DNA of 64,000 nucleotides from contig OY744605.1 of assembly GCA_963556255.1 (NCBI GenBank), positions 4,125,187-4,189,186 on the forward strand, given 5' to 3'. Below, in pieces: positions 7,947 to 20,515 of the stretch. The translations under genes and the position numbers were made by a program. Within the stretch, counting starts at the first letter, position 1. Each line of letters opens with the position of its first letter. The notes under the pieces are model-generated. The model saw only the letters and a list, made by a program, of their open reading frames with translations. It had not been told where the DNA came from and searched no databases. The DNA is from Allolobophora icterica. Lineage: Eukaryota; Annelida; Clitellata; Crassiclitellata; Lumbricidae.

Positions 7947-10223
7947 TTACGCACTGTCAGCGGCACTATCCAAACCTGCCAGCAAGGTCTTCTTGTTCGA
8001 GTCAGGAAATTGATGGCGATGCACACTTACAACTTGCAGCAAATACTGTTTCTGATCTTCATCATTTGTCAGGATTGAGTTGTAATCCTGTATTAGCTTC
8101 ACACCTCGCTCTGCGGTGTCGTTGACTACTTTCAGTGCCATGACGACTTCCTGTGATTTAAGATAATCTTCATTTTCATTCCAGGTTTCCGGTGGCAACT
8201 GCAGGAATGAATCCTTAAGTGCCAGGATATGAAAAAATTGTATTGTATTGGTGGTGATAAAAGAACTGAGTGGCCTGTTAACATCAACAGTTGTCAGCTT
8301 GGGTAGTGGGTGTTCCGATCCACGTTGCTGACATAAATTGTTTACCATTCTTTCTTTCTCAGCAAACTCAATGTTAGGATCAAAGAAGGCCAATCCAACC
8401 GTGATTTCACTCAGATACCACAGATGTCTATGGAATGCGGTAGTACAGGCCTGACGAATTTCTTGGTTTCTGTATTCAGTTAATTGTTGAACCAAACGAA
8501 GATCGTTTGCAGGAGCCGAGACAGGACAGGGAGCTTGAAACCATGCCTCGACGTACACATCACAGATGAATAGAAGGAAATTGAAGATACCTCTTTCTTC
8601 AACTCGTTTCAGTTTGAACTGAGATCGAAACATCCACATCTTGAACGAATATATTATTCTCGCCATCCAACGAGCCCGATGAAAAGCTCCAGGTGCTGTA
8701 AAGTGAATTCCTCGAGTTGGTGCTCCACCAAGAAAGATGATTACTAATTCAAGAAGCTCCTTATAGTCACCTCTTTGATGTTTGACTTCCAGCTTTGTTT
8801 CAGCAAAAGCAATAACTCGCTCCTTGAACTCAGAAATCTCTACCAGATCCGCTGCTGTCTCAAATCTACTTGAGTCAATTCGACGCCAATTGTCACGAAA
8901 ACGATGAAATATTAGGATGTCTGGACCAGTAGAGGGAGCAATTTTCATGGCACTGAATGCCTTCTCAGCAACGATTTCCATCACATGGTGACGACATGCT
9001 AAATGAAGTAACTTCCGACCGAGTCCCTTTTCTATGAGAGTGCATGCGCCAGCTTTCTGTCCAGTATTGCTTGCTGTGGTGTCAAAGCACATGCCCTTAA
9101 TCTTCGTTCTCAGGTTCCAGTCATCAAGACATCGGATCACGGCAGTTGCCTGAGCTTCTCCAGTGCCTGAATTAATCTTTGGGACACCAAGAATTTGCTC
9201 TATCCCAACACCAGACACAATAACAGGCAACCGATCTACCTTCTCATAGCCAGTGATGTTGGGCAACAGCTTACCGTCCCAATGAACAACCAATGCACAA
9301 TCTGGAGAGAATTCGCTTTTCATCGTACTGGCAAGCTCTTCTCGATATAATCTTCGCGCTCGGCGAATAGAACTGCGACTCAAAGGCAAGTCCCGAACTT
9401 CGTGGCCTAGAGATTGAGCAGTAGCAGCCAATAGATGTGGTGCTTCCCTGTCAGTGACTTTCGTTCGATCCAAAGCTGCAGCTACCTGGTTAGTCACAAA
9501 AAGTCTCTTGCTTAGCTGTTTTCCTGACGGTTGTTCTTTTTTTATCCTCTTTGATAGACCTGGACAATCTGAGTCACTGTTTTCTTCAGATGTGTCCATG
9601 TCACTGCTGCTCGACTCCAGATCTACTGTGCTTGTGAGAACTTTCATATCATTCATTGATCTCTCACGCCGTTCTTCTGCAGCTTTTGCTTTAATAAATT
9701 TCTTTTTCATTTTATGAATCAAAATTCTATCCTTTCCTGCCATATAACCCCTTCGACCTTCTCTTTGAGCAACTAAGAAAGCCCAGTCTTCTGGGATCTT
9801 GATAAGACTTTGAGCGTCCTGATGGGCAATGTCAAAAATTTTATCAAGCCTTTCAGAAAATTCCTTCTCATTTCTTAGCTGTGTTACGATTCGACGGTTG
9901 ACTGCCTTCTTTAGCCCTTGCCAATCAGAATGCACCTTCAGCAGACGATTCACAATATCATAGAAGTGAGCAGTTGGTATACCGGCCTTCCCCCAAACCT
10001 CCATTACTTGCAATACTGTTGCGCTGGCGCTCTGTTTCAGCGTCTGCTTCAATTTCTTGTGATGATAAAAAAAAGACAGACAGTGCATCACGCAGCAACG
10101 GTAACTTGTTGTACTGGGTGATAGTGGCAGCAGGAGCTCCAACCAGCCAGATCTGAACCTGAGATCTTGTGGTAGCCATAATGACAAATACACTACCGAA
10201 CCTAGATCTGAAAGCATCACCAT
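7947..10223 (-). CDS. hAT-like transposase with a frameshifted N-terminus
   Basis: The open frame is 758 codons, and homology-like structure begins near residue 54. Features in order: a basic/charged region with a serine-acidic stretch (about 200-220), VHWDGK (D316), CFDTTASNTG (D381), a CRHH element (C410-H413) and NDTAERGV (E705). These are candidates for the D-D-E triad and the CxxH of hAT transposases; that assignment is inference. The first about 50 residues of this frame look spurious. A different frame starts with an ATG at 10177-10179 (MATTRSQVQIW) and would join after an eight-base homopolymer at 10067-10074. One base gained or lost there separates the two. Its role would be excision and reinsertion of the element in the nucleus. 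Confidence 0.82.
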   Translation of the reverse strand: MVMLSDLGSVVYLSLWLPQDLRFRSGWLELLLPLSPSTTSYRCCVMHCLSFFYHHKKLKQTLKQSASATVLQVMEVWGKAGIPTAHFYDIVNRLLKVHSDWQGLKKAVNRRIVTQLRNEKEFSERLDKIFDIAHQDAQSLIKIPEDWAFLVAQREGRRGYMAGKDRILIHKMKKKFIKAKAAEERRERSMNDMKVLTSTVDLESSSSDMDTSEENSDSDCPGLSKRIKKEQPSGKQLSKRLFVTNQVAAALDRTKVTDREAPHLLAATAQSLGHEVRDLPLSRSSIRRARRLYREELASTMKSEFSPDCALVVHWDGKLLPNITGYEKVDRLPVIVSGVGIEQILGVPKINSGTGEAQATAVIRCLDDWNLRTKIKGMCFDTTASNTGQKAGACTLIEKGLGRKLLHLACRHHVMEIVAEKAFSAMKIAPSTGPDILIFHRFRDNWRRIDSSRFETAADLVEISEFKERVIAFAETKLEVKHQRGDYKELLELVIIFLGGAPTRGIHFTAPGAFHRARWMARIIYSFKMWMFRSQFKLKRVEERGIFNFLLFICDVYVEAWFQAPCPVSAPANDLRLVQQLTEYRNQEIRQACTTAFHRHLWYLSEITVGLAFFDPNIEFAEKERMVNNLCQQRGSEHPLPKLTTVDVNRPLSSFITTNTIQFFHILALKDSFLQLPPETWNENEDYLKSQEVVMALKVVNDTAERGVKLIQDYNSILTNDEDQKQYLLQVVSVHRHQFPDSNKKTLLAGLDSAADSA

Positions 10224-10800
10224 TCACTGTTTGCAAACTAACGGTCATAAAATACATAAATACCTACAATATCATTCTTCATTTATTCTCAGTAGCCTTT
10301 GGTAGTCACACATTTGCAACATGTGTTGTATAATAATTTTTATAAATAACGGCCTACAGCTTAAAAATAGTAAAATTATAATTCTTAGTCTAAATTAAAT
10401 TTGGTTTATGAATTAGGCTCTTAAGTAGGATGTTGTCTGCATTCTTTGTATTACATAGTTTAACATTATATTTTGTTTAACTATAATACTATATTTACTA
10501 TAATGAATGTAGTACTTTGCGTATTTTGCACGGTGTGTAAAGAATATTAATATAACGTTTATAATAAGTTTAGTTGCAAAAAGTTAAAATAGACAACATA
10601 CCTTAGCCAGTGACCCTAGCAGACAACAGCGCCCTAATATCACTCATGCACTCTAGTCTGCTTCACTGCTCAAAAAGTAAGTAAGTTAATATATTAATAA
10701 AGATTAAGTAAGCCTAAGCACATATAAGTAGGTCAACACGTGCAAGAAGAATTAAGGTTACAGAATTTCGAAGACGGCCCATCGAATAGCAGGGTGCGTG
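10224..10800. other. 5' non-coding part of the hAT-like element
   Basis: AT-rich sequence between the transposase start and the right terminal repeat. It would hold the element's promoter. No separate gene is seen. Confidence 0.55.
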
Positions 10801-10949
10801 AAACTTTCAATCACTTGTGCAACCCCTAAATATTCTCAAATTTAGATGAAATTGCACCTGAATTTTTTTTTTGTATATTGGACTGAAATGGCACCCTCTA
10901 ATATTAAAAAATTGAAACTTTATTTTTTGCCATGTAGTCGTGGACCACA

Positions 10950-11290
<341 letters not shown>

Positions 11291-11299
11291 ATAATCGAA

Positions 11300-12060
11300 G
11301 TTCATTATTAATTCATGTCGACGTCAAAAATCTTTGTTGCTACCGTTAAACTCTGGGTACGTCCAAATTAGCACATTTCCGAAGGCCCTGCCGGATAAGG
11401 CTATATCAACGTCAACGGCCTTTGTGGCCAAAAGATGTTAATCCCAGGTTAACAATGACACCTCGAAATATTTCACCCCGTCATTGAGTTCTCGTCAAGA
11501 ACGTTTTATCAACAGTGAGTTTAACCCCACTGCCCTTTCTAGATGGTGTCAGTGAAAACAAAATCGATGGGAAGGCCAGGTGAAGATTGATTGATAGTAA
11601 AAACCCAGTGTAGGCTACGGCGGATGGTGTTAGAACTTGAACGATGACGGAAATGTAAGGGAAAGAGGAAGACTCGATGCGCAGCGATCTTCTTACACAC
11701 CCTTAAAATGCGGTTATCGACGTTATATATAATCATCGTGACTTTTGGATTAATTAGTCAATGCCGTGTGTCGTATATGTTGTAGGTATAGTAGTAGTTG
11801 AGGCTAGGTCGACGTCAACAATCTTTGTAGCCATAAGATGAAAATAGGTGCTGGTAAAACCGGGTAAAAATGCTCTCTTCAGATACATTTAAAACATTTA
11901 ACCCCGGTCACCATTTATTCTTCAAACGCGTTTAATCAACAATGGCGTTAACTCCCTTACTTACGTTTTCGAGTGTCGCCAGTTCGAAGCCAGGAAAAAG
12001 TAGGAGGGCGACGCTAATCATCTTTGTTATGATACAGCGTCGTTAGAAAGAAAATATCCA
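11300..12060. repeat. Repeat family B, copy 1
   Basis: Shares blocks with 27.03-27.44 and 29.07-29.57 kb: LINE-type tails (CTTTGTGGCCAAAAGATG), the motif CACACCCTTAAAATG...TATATA near 11697 and a terminal block GGAGGGCGACGCTAATCATC. It preserves the site, near 11540, at which the L2 copy sits in copy 2. Confidence 0.6.
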
Positions 12061-12199
12061 AACTAAGGAAGCTACTGAAACGCAAAGATCCCTGAGGTAG
12101 GACGGAGCACAACTTACCAGACAATTACGCATAAGAAGCAAGATCTGAAACTCGATAAGCTGTTACATGGCATTGAGTAACCATTGCATTTCCTCACAC

Positions 12200-13044
12200 A
12201 TAGATTTTGCTAGATGCCCAAACCTAGGTATGCTACCATCAGGCTTGCAGCAGCAGCATCTAAACAGGTTGCAGCATTTAAAACAGGTTGCAGCTGATTG
12301 ATAGGAAAAGAAGCAAGACCTGCATAAATGGCATTACTATAATAAACCCGAGAGCATAATGCCTCAACTACTACTACTATGCAAACAGGCATCAGAGTTT
12401 TGACGTAGTGTGCGAATCTGACGCAGGTAATAGAAGAACGTTCGACATATTATGTGCACCACATGCTCTGAAAGGGTAAGTTCATGGTCCAGTCTCAAAC
12501 CCAGATCATGCACTAAAGTGGAGAAAGAGATATTATGGAAGGATTGCTGCAGGTGGGTCAAATCAGTTTTTAGAGCTGCACACGAGTACAATGACAGATG
12601 TGCTGGGTCTTTCCAGGATTCAGCCAACGGCGGTTTGACCACATCCAGGCACCAAGTGCCTCTGATGTCTGAAGCATTTTCTCCACAGACTTATGCCTGA
12701 GTATCGTTAGCACTTTGGTGAGCTGTAACTCCCAGACAAGAGAGAACTAGGTTTAGATCAGTGGTGTAGAGGACGTAAAGCAGAGACCCTAGAATAGAAC
12801 CATGTGGAAAACCACATGTGACCCCGACCAGTCATATCGAGATGACCCAAAGATCACTGAGTTTAGCCAGAGAGGAGGGGAAACAACCACTACAGAGGGC
12901 GACTTGAGTAACCTGCCCAGAGACATATTTCTCAGCTATGTTTGATGAAAAAAAGATAAGTTGGAGAGAGGTCGGTAATTGGCCATGTCACTGATATCAA
13001 GACCATGACGTCTAAGAGATGGCAAATAATGTCCTGTTACTGTC
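12200..13044 (-). pseudogene. L2-type reverse transcriptase remnant, split by a TTAA element
   Basis: The minus strand gives recognisable L2 pieces: VHDLGLRLDHELTLSEHV and YLRQIRTLRQN (12364-12642), then SRVYYSNAIYAGL and QPVLNAA (12210-12392). Further upstream are degenerate GS(I/V)LG-type and polymerase palm pieces to about 13040. Frames are shifted. The sequence resumes after the 13049-13665 element. Confidence 0.72.
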
Positions 13045-13669
13045 TTAACCCTTCGGAAGTGAGGTGAAACATTGTATCGTTTGTGGTGAGGTGGGGTGTG
13101 ATATACCCCAATACGCTTTTTACTTGCAAATGTCGCGATATCAACTACATAACACTAATTGTGAGCTAAACTACAAATTTATAACTAATTATCAGCTAAA
13201 CTGGCAATTATCACGAACAAATAACTGTTTTCGATCATTATGGAAGTGCCAGCAGGTGAACTAATAACCATGCAATATTTACTTTGCACGTGCATTTTTC
13301 AGTGCTCATTCAAAAGATTACCAAACGCACGAATAATACCAGTAATAATACATCAATTTTGCATCAATGCAAAATTATATGCTGCAATATCTTATATTAT
13401 CGCCCGTTTCATTTTTCGGCACTGCGCAGTAACTTTTTTAATTCGATAAAATCAAAAAAATATACGAAAATTTATCATTTCTTTTTAATATGCAAAATTT
13501 TTTTTAAATTGTGTATTCAATAGCTCCTGATATTGTCTTAAAGTGTTCATGTGTCACGTTTACGAAGGTAGACAAAAATGTTCCAAGCTGGTTCCACGTT
13601 TTCCGTAAAAAACGCAACGTGGAATAGCTGTGGGGTGTGTTATACCCCACCTCACCTCCAAAGGGTTAA
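13045..13669. mobile_element. TTAA element P1 (piggyBac-like, non-autonomous)
   Basis: TTAA at 13045-13048 and 13666-13669 flank 617 bp. The termini are CCCTTCGGAAGTGAGGTG and CCCTTTGGAGGTGAGGTG (16/18). On the left, GTGAGGTG occurs at 13059 and again 27 bp inward at 13086, followed by a near-palindrome GGGGTGTGATATACCCC (13093-13109). On the right the word is followed directly by the matching palindrome (13632-13648). No transposase. TTAA target plus CCCT terminus point to piggyBac. Confidence 0.85.
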
Positions 13670-13860
13670 ACAAAAACAGCAAAACTGGCAAAAGTTCATC
13701 CGAGAAGTTCTTGATTAGAAACGACGGCAGATTGGGTCAAACTTTTGACGCTTGAACTCCAGATAGTCCGTGGCCGTGAATGATGGTTGTATGGAGCTAC
13801 TTGAGGAAGTGGAGCGGCCAAGGACGCTGGAGAGTGATGACCTCAGTCGTTTTAAGGGAT
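13670..13860 (-). pseudogene. L2 remnant continued
   Basis: Matches 31.6-31.74 kb and 51.96-52.04 kb, where the minus strand reads LEFRRQKVDPVRRSTEG and SLQKSFTAADY. It is the part of the L2 copy on the far side of element P1, so P1 inserted into the L2 copy. Confidence 0.55.
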
Positions 13861-14340
13861 TAGTTGAAGGCAGTGGTGCACAACCTTTTTCGGCTAAGAT
13901 CCACTAAGCGATTTCTTAAAACCTTCGGGGCCAAACATTTATGACGGCTCAGCTTATAGTTCAAATGAATGCATGCCAAAATTTATGAATATGACATGCG
14001 CAGTAAAACACATAAAATGTAAACACAGAGTTGTAGAGAAGAGGGACTCGTAGTAAGCTTACTTCTGCAATACTAATAGTTATTTTCCAATGATAATAGT
14101 ACGCAAGTTTGATGTTACTGTAAACTTAATTTTAGTGCTTTCTCTGAAATAGTCGCTTTTCTGGCGGCGTTTACTAGCTTTCACTGTTTACCGACAGCTA
14201 ATGGCATCATAGTCGAACAGGAGAGGGATTATTGCAGTTGCTCTTAGGTATTTACTTATAGCGTAAAAGCCACTGTAAAAGAGGTGTTTAATTAGTCTTC
14301 TATTGTGGTCATATATACGAGAAAATTAACACATAAAAGA
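13861..14340. other. No gene; possible hAT end
   Basis: GGCAGTGGTGCACAACCTTTTTCGG at about 13870 resembles a hAT terminus, but no matching inverse end was found. Two inverted motif copies lie near 14290 and 14335. Nothing coding. Confidence 0.4.
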
Positions 14341-15310
14341 GGTGTTTAACATATATAGAGTCTTCTGTTAGTTGCTGTTTAAAGACACGGTCTCATAACA
14401 AAGGTGATTAGTGTCGCCCTCCTCCTTGATCCAGACTGAACTACCTCTACTACAGATACGGTAATGGCGGAGTTAAAAGAAGTCTACTATTCTGATAGTA
14501 TATAGGGCAAAAGCATCTCGTAAAGATTTGTTTAAGGGTCTTTTTGTATTCTGATATAGTGGTTTTATGCCGGTAAGAGAATCGGCCGCAGTTACAAAAA
14601 AGCACTAAATGAATTTACAAAGAAATAGCAATGATGACAATTCTACTCAGCTTTCAGTCTTTCTTGCAAGACACGATTAATTTGTACAAAACAATTAACG
14701 TTTTATAACTTCATTATCCCAACATAACAAGTTACAGTGACATTTACTTCTTGGAAATGTTGGAAAGATAAAACGCGTTGGGTTCCATGAGCAAATGAGT
14801 GTTTTGTGTAACGTTTCTTCACTACAAAACGGTTGAAAACGACAGACTAGAGACCAATGATTCAAAGTTTTATTATAAAGACGGATGGATCCTGAGTTTA
14901 ACGAAGTCTAATGGCAACAAAGGCCGTTGACGTCGACAAAAATGATTTTTTAACAGTTCTCACAGTTCGTTCGGCATTATACAGCTTCGCAGTTTAGATA
15001 AATAAAAGAAGACTCCTTTATACTCCACTACTCTACTTGGTGTTGTGCCAGTCCAAAACCTGGAGAAAAGAGGAGGGGACGCTAATCATCTCTGTTTTGA
15101 CAAGGTGTCGTTGAACAATACATAACCAAAGAACTAAACACCTCTTTTACGGATTGCGTTTGCCCTATAACTGAATGTTGCAGCCAAGAAATTTATTTAT
15201 TTAGCTGCGCGTCTCCTTTCAGTTATAAGGCTAAAGAACTGTAAAAAGAGGTGTTCACGGAACTTTTCTTTTATGCTGATTATCCGGGTTGTTTGCAGAT
15301 CAATGCTCGG
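14341..15310. repeat. Composite repeat family A, copy 2
   Basis: Carries the block with GATTAGTGTCGCCC, the hAT MITE remnant (about 14557-14845), the LINE-like tail (GGCCGTTGACGTCGAC) and forward motif AACACCTCTTTTACG at 15137 with TATA at 15166. No gene. Confidence 0.65.
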
Positions 15311-16240
15311 CCCTAGAACAGAGATCTCCAAAGTACGGCCCGCGGGCCACATCCGGCCCGCTAAGGTCTCTATTCTGGCCCGCGGAACTATATCCTTGAA
15401 ACCTTTGACAATTCACTGTATCATTCATCAACAAGCACTGTGTGGAAAACATCTGGACCTGTCATCTGTCCTAGAGCCTGTTGTTTCCACTGTTAACTAC
15501 TTTCGATCTCATGGACTCAATCATCGCCAATTTCGTGACCTCCTGCTGGAAATGGATGCTGAGTTTCCAGACCTAAGGGTCATCTACCTTAGGCCTACCA
15601 TACTTCAGTGAGATGGCTTAGCTGTGGAAAAGTTTTGGCTTGATTTTTTTTACCTTCGAACTGTGATTGAATCTTTCTTAAATGAGAAGAACCGTCCACT
15701 TGTGTTGCTCACAGACAGTGAATGGCTCTGGAGATTAGCCTTTTCAGCAGATTTCTCCAGAGGGACAAATTTAAGGAAGGAAATTTGATTGAATTCTACA
15801 AATGCCTTCCATCTGACCAATATGTTCATTTAAGAAACTTTGCTCGTGAATTCATTTCAGTTTTTGGCACTACGAATTTGTGTGAGAAGACTTTTTCCAA
15901 GATGAAGTACACGAAATCCTGCTACAGATCGCAATTGTCTTATGAACATTTGAATGCCTTACTTATGATTGGAACCACTCACTTTGAACCGCATTTGGAT
16001 AGAATTATTTCAGAAATGCATCAATTTCATGCTTCTCACACTAATCAGGACTAACGAAAAACCATCTTAATTGTTATTGATATCTGCATTGAAATTCTGC
16101 ACTGCATCAGACCTCAGGAATAAATAGTCTGTTAACAGTTATTCATTCGCGGTTTTTTCTCGGAGTTTTGGCCCGTGGAGCTTTAGAAAGTCAGCAATGT
16201 GGCCCCCCACTGGAAAACTTTGGAGACCCCTGCCCTAGAA
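15311..16240 (+). mobile_element. Charlie-like hAT deletion derivative with 8-bp duplication
   Basis: The element spans 15319-16232 (914 bp). Ends are CAGAGATCTCCAAAGT and the inverse of CAGGGGTCTCCAAAGT. The flanking CCCTAGAA is duplicated perfectly (15311-15318 and 16233-16240), the 8-bp target site of hAT. The uninterrupted site is preserved in paralogous repeats, for example near 57048 (CTCGGCCATAGAAATT). It carries only parts of a transposase. Confidence 0.95.
15400..16054 (+). pseudogene. Charlie-like hAT transposase remnant
   Basis: The first piece (about 15415-15600) reads CIIHQQALCGK, VVSTVNYFRSHGLNHRQF and EMDAEFPDL, as in SCAND3/FAM200/GTF2IRD2-type hAT proteins. The second (15722-16054) is the C-terminal dimerisation region: FAREFISVFGTTNLCEKTFSKMK, then SYEHLNALLMIGTT. 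The DNA-binding zinc finger and much of the catalytic core are missing, and frameshifts and stops lie between. It cannot be active. Confidence 0.85.
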
Positions 16241-16316
16241 AGTGAAAATGCTGCCCGGTTAAATGCACCTACGCACGGATTGATCAGTAGCATAAGTCTG
16301 TACTGAGCTGTTGGTT

Positions 16317-16717
<401 letters not shown>

Positions 16718-16719
16718 GT

Positions 16720-17225
16720 GGATGTGTTTTAAATCTGAGTTTATTTCCTGGAGCCAACCTACACAGGAAATCGACAAGACAGCGTTTATGAGCTGTAGGA
16801 GTTGCTACCAGCGAAAAGAATCACTATAGGAAAGTACATCATCATCGATAGACATCGATAGGCTGTCTTGTCCTCGGGTGGTTCCAGTCCCAATCCACGG
16901 GAAAGTAGGAGGGCGAAGCTAATCATCTATGTCTTGACACACCGTCGCTAAACACTAACCAAAGTTAGACAATTCAGCCCAGTCTGGGAAAGGGAGTGGC
17001 CGGAGTGGGGGTGGGGGGGTACATCGAAGAAATAAAGCTCGGGAAATAAGAAAAACAGTTTCAGAAAATGCCAGACAGTAAAACCCTAGCAACGGGTCAG
17101 AACGAAGCCCGGATGAAGTAGGACGGAGATGCTAATCGTGTTTATTTATGACACAGCGTCATTAAAAAGTAACTATGTAATCTAAACACCATTAAAACCT
17201 TTTGTCGTAATTGCCATGAAGACTA
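16720..17225. repeat. Repeat A tail fragments
   Basis: Two consecutive copies of the GACGCTAATCATC...GTCGTTAAA tail block (about 16900-16965 and 17125-17180). No gene. Confidence 0.5.
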
Positions 17226-18246
17226 TTAACCCTCAGGCTACCAAGGTTTTTTTGCGACATCGGCTACCAAGGGGGGGGGTGGTTACCACCCCCCGAAATT
17301 TCGTGTTTGGTTTCAAATATCATATCATGCAATATAGCATTTGATTCAGCATTCATTTCTGAAAAGAATGGTGTATTTAGTTGTGAAATATATGAATGCA
17401 TCTCGAAATTATATAGTTTTTAACAAAGGCACCGGTCCATTTAACGATATCTGATATTATCCCACACAATTTGTACTTTTTAGATAAGAAATATAAATGA
17501 TGTGGGTTTTGAAAATGAACTATGTATCCAAGAATATTCTAAATATAATGAGGCTTAATTTTCAACAATACAAACTATTCCAAAGTCTGTTTTAGTTACA
17601 GGCAAAACCTAAAGGCGTGCAGCTATATCAACATGAAACAAGAAATTATGTAATTTTTCCCGGCAGTCAGATACGTCAGTGGTCCTTGCAGTTATTGCAA
17701 GTTACTTTTATTGTTTTGTGCGAATGCATCCTGCAAACCGGCTTCTTGAACACTTCACAGCACTGCTTTTACTCTGTTAGCATTCTGCTTCAACTGTTTA
17801 TAGCCCTTCCCCATACCCAACCATATCGGTTTACGTTGTGATGTTGCATCAGTGATTTTCACACTGAAAAAGCGTATTATTATTTATTATGATCACTTCC
17901 GGTTTTCAAAAGACAAATAACTAAGCAAGCAAATATAGCCCTACATTCCCTCTAAAGAATGGCATAGTTGTTTCTCTTCCAGAAAGAATAATGAATACCT
18001 TCATAGTCGACAAACAGCTAACAACTGAGAAATTCCTGATTTCAACAAGGTGGTACCTAGGCTATATCGGGTATAACTTTTTTTATGGTGTGGGATATCA
18101 TCACGACTTTTACCTCAAAATGTGTACAAATGGACCCCCTACAGCTACCTAAAATGTCAAAATTATATTCCATGTGCTAAAAAAAATTTTGCAGAAAAAC
18201 GTAGGGGGGGTGGTAACCACCCCCCCCTTGGTAGCCCGAGGGTTAA
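17226..18246. mobile_element. TTAA element P2 (piggyBac-like, non-autonomous)
   Basis: TTAA at 17226-17229 and 18243-18246 flank 1,013 bp. The termini are CCCTCAGGCTACCAAGG and CCCTCGGGCTACCAAGG. On the left GGCTACCAAGG recurs 26 bp inward (17236 and 17262), followed by a perfect palindrome with 9-bp arms (GGGGGGTGG, loop TTA) at 17274-17294. On the right the word meets its palindrome (18205-18225) directly. The interior shows no transposase. Confidence 0.85.
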
Positions 18247-18249
18247 TAG

Positions 18250-18700
18250 AACTACACGCTGTAATTGCTCTGCAACTCTTGTACTGTAACCATTGTACTG
18301 TAGCCATTGTTCTGTAATTACTGTACTGCAACTAATGTACTGTAGCTGTTGTACTGTAACTATTGTACCACAACTAATGCACTGTATCTATTGTACTGTA
18401 TATATTGCACTGTAACTATTGCAGCTATTGTACTGTAACTATTGTAATGCAATTATTGTACTGTAATCACACTAATGGAATTATTGTGCTGTAACTATTG
18501 CACTGTAACTATTTTAGTAGTACTGTAGCTATTTTACTGTAATTATTGTATTGTAACTATTAGGCTATACTATAGCTATTGCACTGAAACTATTGTACTG
18601 CAACTACTGTACTGCAGGTATTGCACTGTAGCTCTTGTAATGTAACTATTGTACTTTTGGAATTGCAATTACTGCAATTATTGTACTGCAAGCTTGGGAC
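18250..18700. repeat. 14-bp minisatellite (TACTGTAACTATTG)n
   Basis: About 30 degenerate copies of a 14-bp unit, beginning next to the right TTAA of element P2. Non-coding. Confidence 0.8.
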
Positions 18701-18749
18701 ATATGCACTATCTCGCACTAATAACACTTCGGGTGCTAGCGGAATTCAA

Positions 18750-19110
18750 TGTCTTCCTTTGTGTTTATATATTGTTTAACGTCGCTGTGTCATAGCAAAG
18801 ATGATTAGTGTCGCCCTCCTCTTATCTCCAGGCCTGGAATTGGCACTACCAGAGTACGGGTAGTATGGTCGTTAGTAGTCCAGTGTTTAACGACATCTTA
18901 TGTCTTCCAGAGCAGTTGGTGTTGACCTTATCTGACCCCACAATAGGTTCACATAAAAAGATATTTTGGAAAGACTTATATGTCTGTACAACATTGAAGA
19001 ATATATAGCATTGTTTTATAGGTTAAAAAGGTGTTTTAGCATCAACTATTAGTTGGATGGATGCATCCAGTTTAACGGCAAGAATGGCTGACTACTCTAA
19101 CTGCAACTTA
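18750..19110. repeat. Repeat A fragments
   Basis: Contains the GATTAGTGTCGCCCTCC block and a degraded motif copy near 19030. Nothing coding. Confidence 0.45.
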
Positions 19111-19721
19111 ATTATTATTATTATTCCACAGTTTAACGTCGTCTTATGACACCAAAGGCCGTTGACGACAATTTAGAAATACAGTTTACAGAAAACGATA
19201 AACTTATACTGTCCGAAAGACACCATTTAAAGGTGTCAAACATAAGCTTACAATATCAATATTGTCACATCATTTAAAGCAATATATCTAATGTTATTTA
19301 TAAAACACATAGCTCTAAACTGTTTTGATACAAATCAAACAGTACTTCCCAACTATTGTCACTCGCAAGAAATATTTAAACAACTTCAGATGCACAGTAC
19401 ATATAATTATAATAATTACATTATATTCTTATTTTATCTTTGAAATGTTTAATTGATTATTTCTTATTCCTCAGTTCAATATCTGCCACTACAATCATAT
19501 CATGTATGAAATAGTAATAAATTTCACATACACATGCACATTAAATGAAACATATGGTTATACCAAGTTCCTTTTTTAAAGAAATTGTTCAGGTATCTAA
19601 CACATTCAACTATAAGTTTTATTAATTAACAAAGCATATATGAGCATAATTGTCTCAAGTTTGATTTCAATGCATTCAAGTTACAATTACATGTATATTT
19701 CCTTTATTGCAACACAATAAT
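19111..19721 (-). mobile_element. 5'-truncated I-type LINE copy (3' UTR only)
   Basis: Same (AAT)n tail and 3' UTR as the 2.0 and 43.2 kb copies, almost identical, breaking off within the 3' UTR at about 19721. Possible short target duplication TTAATTA on both sides, but the AT-rich junction makes this uncertain. Confidence 0.9.
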
Positions 19722-20240
19722 TAATTACGGGTCCTTAATTTATATGTAGAGTCAGACAAATCTATTATAAAGGTGTTTAGCTTCTCATATTATTTAGCGT
19801 TTCGTGTGTTTTATAGTAAATCCGACCTCTACCCTGTGATATTGTAAATCCGATGAACGTGGACTTTCTGACTGCAGGCAGTGTCTGGTAGGGGAGAGAG
19901 AGGGATAGGTAGCACTTACCAATCGATGCTTCCCCCCGCCCCCATCCTGTCGTCAGATCATGTACCATATTGAGGGAATGATTCCGGGAGCAAAGGAGGG
20001 AAAGATGGAGGTAGTGACAGGGAGAGGGATGGAGGGAAGGAATTAGAGGAGGCAGAGGTAGAGGTAGGGCGGGAGTGAATTTCGGGCGTCTAAGTCCGGT
20101 CGTCCGATGCATCGACTGCAGCCACTAATCGACTGCATTCGACCTACGGCCACTGAAGCAGCATGAGTCACAGCGTTTGTTTTACGACAGACAGATGTAT
20201 ACAGAGAGCTGAGTAGACTATTATTGAGGATGGCTGTTGT
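19722..20240. other. No gene seen
   Basis: Includes a purine-rich stretch (19890-20080). The open frame on the minus strand here is low in complexity and matches nothing recognised. Confidence 0.45.
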
Positions 20241-20442
20241 TTTTAGACACCTTTTAAACGTTTGTACAGGACGCTATATAAAAGTTTAAACCGCACCATT
20301 TGCTCATTAAAACCATAATGTCGTTTTTATTGGATAAGAATAAAGTCAGAGGAAAGTGAGAGCGAATTAATCGATACGGCAAAAAAGATTCTTTTAATAA
20401 ATTCTTAATAATAAATGTATAATATGCATATACATTAATATA

Positions 20443-20515
<73 letters not shown>

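Noticed and set aside
10072..10223. The N-terminal 50 residues of the long transposase frame as a signal peptide or membrane segment
   Set aside because: They are hydrophobic by chance. The alternative frame with its own ATG at 10179 looks like the genuine N-terminus.
11521..11535. TTTAACCCCACTG as another TTAA element end
   Set aside because: No inverse partner or palindrome follows. It is part of repeat B.
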